Part shown: positions 5,855-7,982 of the stretch, one piece after another | Layout: each line of letters opens with the position of its first letter | How positions within the stretch are numbered: the first letter of the stretch is position 1 | Source: Clostridiaceae bacterium | Lineage (GTDB): Bacteria; Bacillota; Clostridia; DSM-8532 | Length of the DNA stretch: 7,982 bases | NCBI GenBank assembly: GCA_012842645.1 | Contig: DUSJ01000178.1 | Span: forward strand, 1-7,982 | Direction: 5' to 3' | Program-made: the position numbers and the translations under genes | The notes under the pieces: generated by a model | Told to the model about the DNA's origin: nothing | What the model saw: the letters and a program-made list of their open reading frames with translations, nothing else | The model's database searches: none

Positions 5855-6358
5855 ATGTCAAGTATCAATATTAAACAGAACAGGGGACGGGTCCTCGTCG
5901 AGACCATCGCGGCAATGCTTCTGCTGGTTCTGCTGGGAGTAGGGTGCTTCAGCCTTGCCGCGTCGGCCGTGGGCGCTTATCAAAGGCTTCATGACTCAAA
6001 AGTCAATGCTGCGGAGCTCAGGATTGCATGTTCTTTCATAACGACGAAAATACGTCAGTACGACATGACAGGATATCTGGAAGTAAAACCTGATCCGGTC
6101 AGCGGGAAAAATGCCCTTGTGATCCACGAACCGATAGACGGCACCATATACGATACATGGATCTTCCATTATGACGGCACCCTTTACGAGGCCATCACAC
6201 TGGAGAACGAGGATCCGGAAACAGAAATCAGCCAGCCCGTGGCAAGGATCGATTATTTTGATATAAGTTATGACGAAAAAGACCGGGGCATCTGTTTCAG
6301 CATTGGAATTGACGGCTACGGGACTTATGACAGTTTTGCAAAACTAAGATCGAATTAG
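5855..6358 (+). CDS. DUF4860-like pilin-related membrane protein
   Basis: This 167-residue protein begins MSSINIKQNRGRVLVETIAAM and continues with a hydrophobic helix (about 13-36), then a soluble beta-rich domain with few cysteines. The pattern of a polar N-terminus, RGR-x-L-x-E-T-I-AA and then a long Leu-rich helix resembles the clostridial DUF4860 family, found in pilin clusters; the assignment is by memory of the pattern. The segment G-R-V-L-V-E matches a type IV prepilin site, with Glu at +5 but Arg instead of Phe or Met at +1. If cleaved it would be an unusual minor pilin, otherwise a membrane-anchored accessory. The frame allows an earlier ATG at 5837, overlapping the previous gene by 17 bases and adding six residues. 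The 5855 start, one base after the previous stop, has the better spaced ribosome site. The next pilin gene starts 13 bases after the stop. Confidence 0.8.
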   Translation: MSSINIKQNRGRVLVETIAAMLLLVLLGVGCFSLAASAVGAYQRLHDSKVNAAELRIACSFITTKIRQYDMTGYLEVKPDPVSGKNALVIHEPIDGTIYDTWIFHYDGTLYEAITLENEDPETEISQPVARIDYFDISYDEKDRGICFSIGIDGYGTYDSFAKLRSN

Positions 6359-6371
6359 CAGGTGAAACACC

Positions 6372-6809
6372 GTGAAGAAAAACTCAAAAGGATTTACGCT
6401 GGCAGAAATGATAATTGCGCTTTTTGTCCTTGCCATCCTGGCAGTTGGGGCATTAAGGCTTTTTGTCAATGCCCGGACTGTTCACTGGAAAGCGGTTGAC
6501 CTGGACAGGGCGGTATTTGAAACTAACCGTATGATAGAGGAGTTCCACATAAATGGCAGATCCCTTGATGAAAGGTTTGCCGCATATTATGACGAAGAGT
6601 GGAAACCTGCGGAAAAAGACGGTGACTCGGCCTGCTATGCCATATACGGAAGCATGACTCCGCTTTCCGAAAAAGAAAAAGGCCTTTACCATCTGGACCT
6701 GAGGGTAGTCAGGCTTAAGCCCTATCCCTTTGAAAAGGAAAATGAGGCGGAGATATATAGCATATCATCAATTATCGAAGATTCGACCATATGGAGTGAA
6801 AACCCATGA
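6372..6809 (+). CDS. Type IV prepilin / pseudopilin (canonical GFTLAE N-terminus)
   Basis: The protein has 145 residues from a GTG start, with AGGTGA at 6360-6365 six bases upstream. It has a short basic leader MKKNSKG and the canonical prepilin peptidase site G7|F8-T-L-A-E12. A hydrophobic helix follows at about 8-32 (MIIALFVLAILAVGALRLFV). The remainder is a small globular domain with a strand-rich end (LYHLDLRVVRLKPYPFEKE). After cleavage and N-methylation of Phe8 it would be polymerised in the pilus or pseudopilus, with Glu12 (Glu5 of the mature protein) aiding packing (family knowledge). The globular domain is not similar to any pilin I can name. Size and position next to a PilX/GspK-like gene suggest a minor pilin of the GspI/GspJ kind rather than the major subunit (inference). 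No prepilin peptidase gene is in the window. Its stop overlaps the next start by four bases (ATGA). Confidence 0.92.
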   Translation: MKKNSKGFTLAEMIIALFVLAILAVGALRLFVNARTVHWKAVDLDRAVFETNRMIEEFHINGRSLDERFAAYYDEEWKPAEKDGDSACYAIYGSMTPLSEKEKGLYHLDLRVVRLKPYPFEKENEAEIYSISSIIEDSTIWSENP

Positions 6810-7306
6810 AAAGCCTGAAATCGGAAAGAGGAAGCTCCACTGTTTTAATATCACTGTTTTTGCTGGCGCTGGTCGTGTTCGCGGCAGCCAGCATAGTTTC
6901 TTCTGCGTCCGAGCTCAGGCTTGCGCGCAGGAACGCTGAAACCAACAAGATATATTATTCCCTCGACGCTGAAGGGAAGCGTTTCCTATATAAGGTCAAA
7001 TCTGCCGTCAGGAAATCCCTTGACAGCTCAGGCGGCGAACCGGAACTTTTTTACCGGTTGCTGGAGAACAGCCTTGATCAAGACATCATATACAGGAAAA
7101 ATCCCGATGGCTTGACAATAACGGCAGAAAGGACAATAATACTCAGGGTGGATTCCTATGACAGGCATCTTGACATAAAGGTATTGATTTCTGCGCCTGA
7201 CAGGGGAAGCACGGTAAACGACATCTGTTTGGTAACTGAGTGGAAAATGTGGAATGAACCCTTCGAGTATGAAAACACTGTAGATCTCTGGGAAGGAAAT
7301 CCGTAA
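6806..7306 (+). CDS. PilX/GspK-like minor pilin-related protein
   Basis: This 166-residue protein starts within the ATGA overlap with the preceding pilin gene, with GGAG at 6793-6796. The N-terminus MKSLKSERGSSTVLISLF leads into a hydrophobic helix (about 11-32), then a polar helix with NKIYYSLDAEGKRFLYKV. This resembles the (Y/F)YaAEAG block that follows the helix in PilX and GspK-type proteins. Gly9 could be the cleavage site, but the +5 residue is Leu, not Glu, as is also true of GspK proteins, which sit at the tip of pseudopili. The C-terminal half is predicted soluble and strand-rich (LTITAERTIILRVDSYDRHL, then DIKVLISAP). The likely role is as tip or initiation subunit in complex with the neighbouring minor pilins. 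This is an inference from the N-terminal pattern and gene order; the globular part is not recognised. The TAA stop shares its last base with the pilT ATG. Confidence 0.82.
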   Translation: MKSLKSERGSSTVLISLFLLALVVFAAASIVSSASELRLARRNAETNKIYYSLDAEGKRFLYKVKSAVRKSLDSSGGEPELFYRLLENSLDQDIIYRKNPDGLTITAERTIILRVDSYDRHLDIKVLISAPDRGSTVNDICLVTEWKMWNEPFEYENTVDLWEGNP

Positions 7307-7982
7307 TGGAACAGGCAAACTATACGATAAAGGACCTTTTGGGAACAGCGATTGAAAAAGGAGCATCGGACCTTCATATAACAGTGGGCGTGCCCCCTCT
7401 TATGAAAGTCCGGGGAGAGTTTGAGCATATCGGCGACAGAAACCTCGGCCCCGATGATACCAGGGCGCTTGTCAGGGAACTGTTTGAGGACGAGGAGTCG
7501 TTCAATCAATTCTTATCAGTCGGGGATAAGGATTTTTCTCTTTCCATATCCAGGCTGGGACGATTCCGCGTGAACACGTTCATACAAAGGGGATCGCTTG
7601 CAGCCGCCATTAGGGTGGTTTTCACCGAACTGCCTGATCCGAAGGAACTCCTGATACCTGATGCGGTTCTAAGGATGCACCAGCTGAACAAGGGGCTTGT
7701 GCTCGTTACGGGTCCGACGGGCAGCGGCAAATCGACTACCCTCGCATGTATTATCGACCTTATCAACAGTACGAGGAAATGCCATATACTGACCCTTGAA
7801 GAACCTATTGAATTTCTCCACCGCCATAAAATGAGCGTGGTCAACCAGAGAGAGATAGGGGAGGACACGCAGAGTTACGCAAGAGCCCTGAGGGCTGCTC
7901 TGAGAGAATCGCCCGATGTAATACTTGTAGGCGAAATGAGGGACCTCGAGACCATATCCATAGCCCTGACCGCGGCCGAAAC
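7306..7982 (+). CDS. pilT: PilT-type pilus retraction ATPase, partial (C-terminus beyond right edge)
   Basis: The ATG at 7306 overlaps the previous stop by one base (TAATG), with AAGGA at 7293-7297. The 225 visible codons begin MEQANYTIKDLLGTAIEKGA and SDLHITVGVPPLMKVRGEF, the PAS-like N-terminal domain typical of PilT. The RecA-like ATPase core follows: Walker A GPTGSGKST at 136-144 (Lys142), Asp box TLEEPIEFLH at 163-172, Walker B SPDVILVGEMRD at 202-213, and the beginning of the His box ALTAAE. Hexameric PilT powers pilus disassembly (twitching) through PilC, and in some Gram-positives it may serve other pilus functions. The short N-terminus distinguishes it from the longer PilB/GspE assembly ATPases. 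The Asp box has Glu166 where Asp is common (EDPIE). The sequence stops in the His box, so the rest and any following genes are unseen. Confidence 0.95.
   Translation, partial: MEQANYTIKDLLGTAIEKGASDLHITVGVPPLMKVRGEFEHIGDRNLGPDDTRALVRELFEDEESFNQFLSVGDKDFSLSISRLGRFRVNTFIQRGSLAAAIRVVFTELPDPKELLIPDAVLRMHQLNKGLVLVTGPTGSGKSTTLACIIDLINSTRKCHILTLEEPIEFLHRHKMSVVNQREIGEDTQSYARALRAALRESPDVILVGEMRDLETISIALTAAE

Noticed and set aside
6730..6939. Plus-strand 69-residue open frame across the pilin / PilX-like junction
   Set aside because: It is out of frame with both genes, which are well supported by prepilin features and an ATGA overlap.
7506..7868. Minus-strand open frame of 120 residues opposite pilT
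   Set aside because: The plus strand encodes Walker A, Asp and Walker B motifs over the same bases, so the antisense frame is a shadow.

Overview
The window looks like a chromosomal segment of a Gram-positive bacterium of the class Clostridia. This is inferred from the gene families, strong GGAGG-type ribosome sites, extended -10 promoters, a mix of GTG and TTG starts, and the family make-up (an M3 oligoendopeptidase of the 'not PepF' subgroup, and a clostridial-style pilin cassette with a DUF4860-like protein). No rRNA, tRNA, insertion sequence, CRISPR array or phage gene was seen.

Layout. Bases 1-1330 (minus strand) carry a sulfur amino acid unit. It has a good extended -10 promoter, metA (homoserine O-acyltransferase, with the residue that predicts acetyl-CoA use), and 27 bases downstream an Rrf2-family regulator that runs off the left edge. 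A divergent intergenic region (1224-1503) separates it from a plus-strand PAS-AraC type regulator (1504-2283). After 281 bases without a gene, which hold a promoter flanked by a striking perfect 11-bp inverted repeat, comes an M3-family oligoendopeptidase (2565-4253). It ends in a textbook intrinsic terminator.

From 4460 to the right edge lies a tightly packed type IV pilus / type II secretion-like operon. In order it encodes a PilC/GspF inner-membrane platform protein, a small TTG-start membrane protein with a pilin-like tail, a DUF4860-like protein with an altered prepilin site, a canonical GFTLAE prepilin, a PilX/GspK-like minor pilin without Glu5, and a PilT-type ATPase cut by the window end. 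Neighbouring genes are separated by 1-13 bases or overlap by 1-4 bases, so they are probably translationally coupled. Together they suggest a pilus or pseudopilus machine: the ATPase drives assembly or retraction through the PilC platform, while the small pilin-like proteins form the filament or its priming tip.

The most interesting points are the graded series of pilin-like proteins with decaying prepilin sites, the inverted repeat bracketing the oligopeptidase promoter, and the Glu111 specificity residue of MetA. No wholly new defence or mobile system was recognised.
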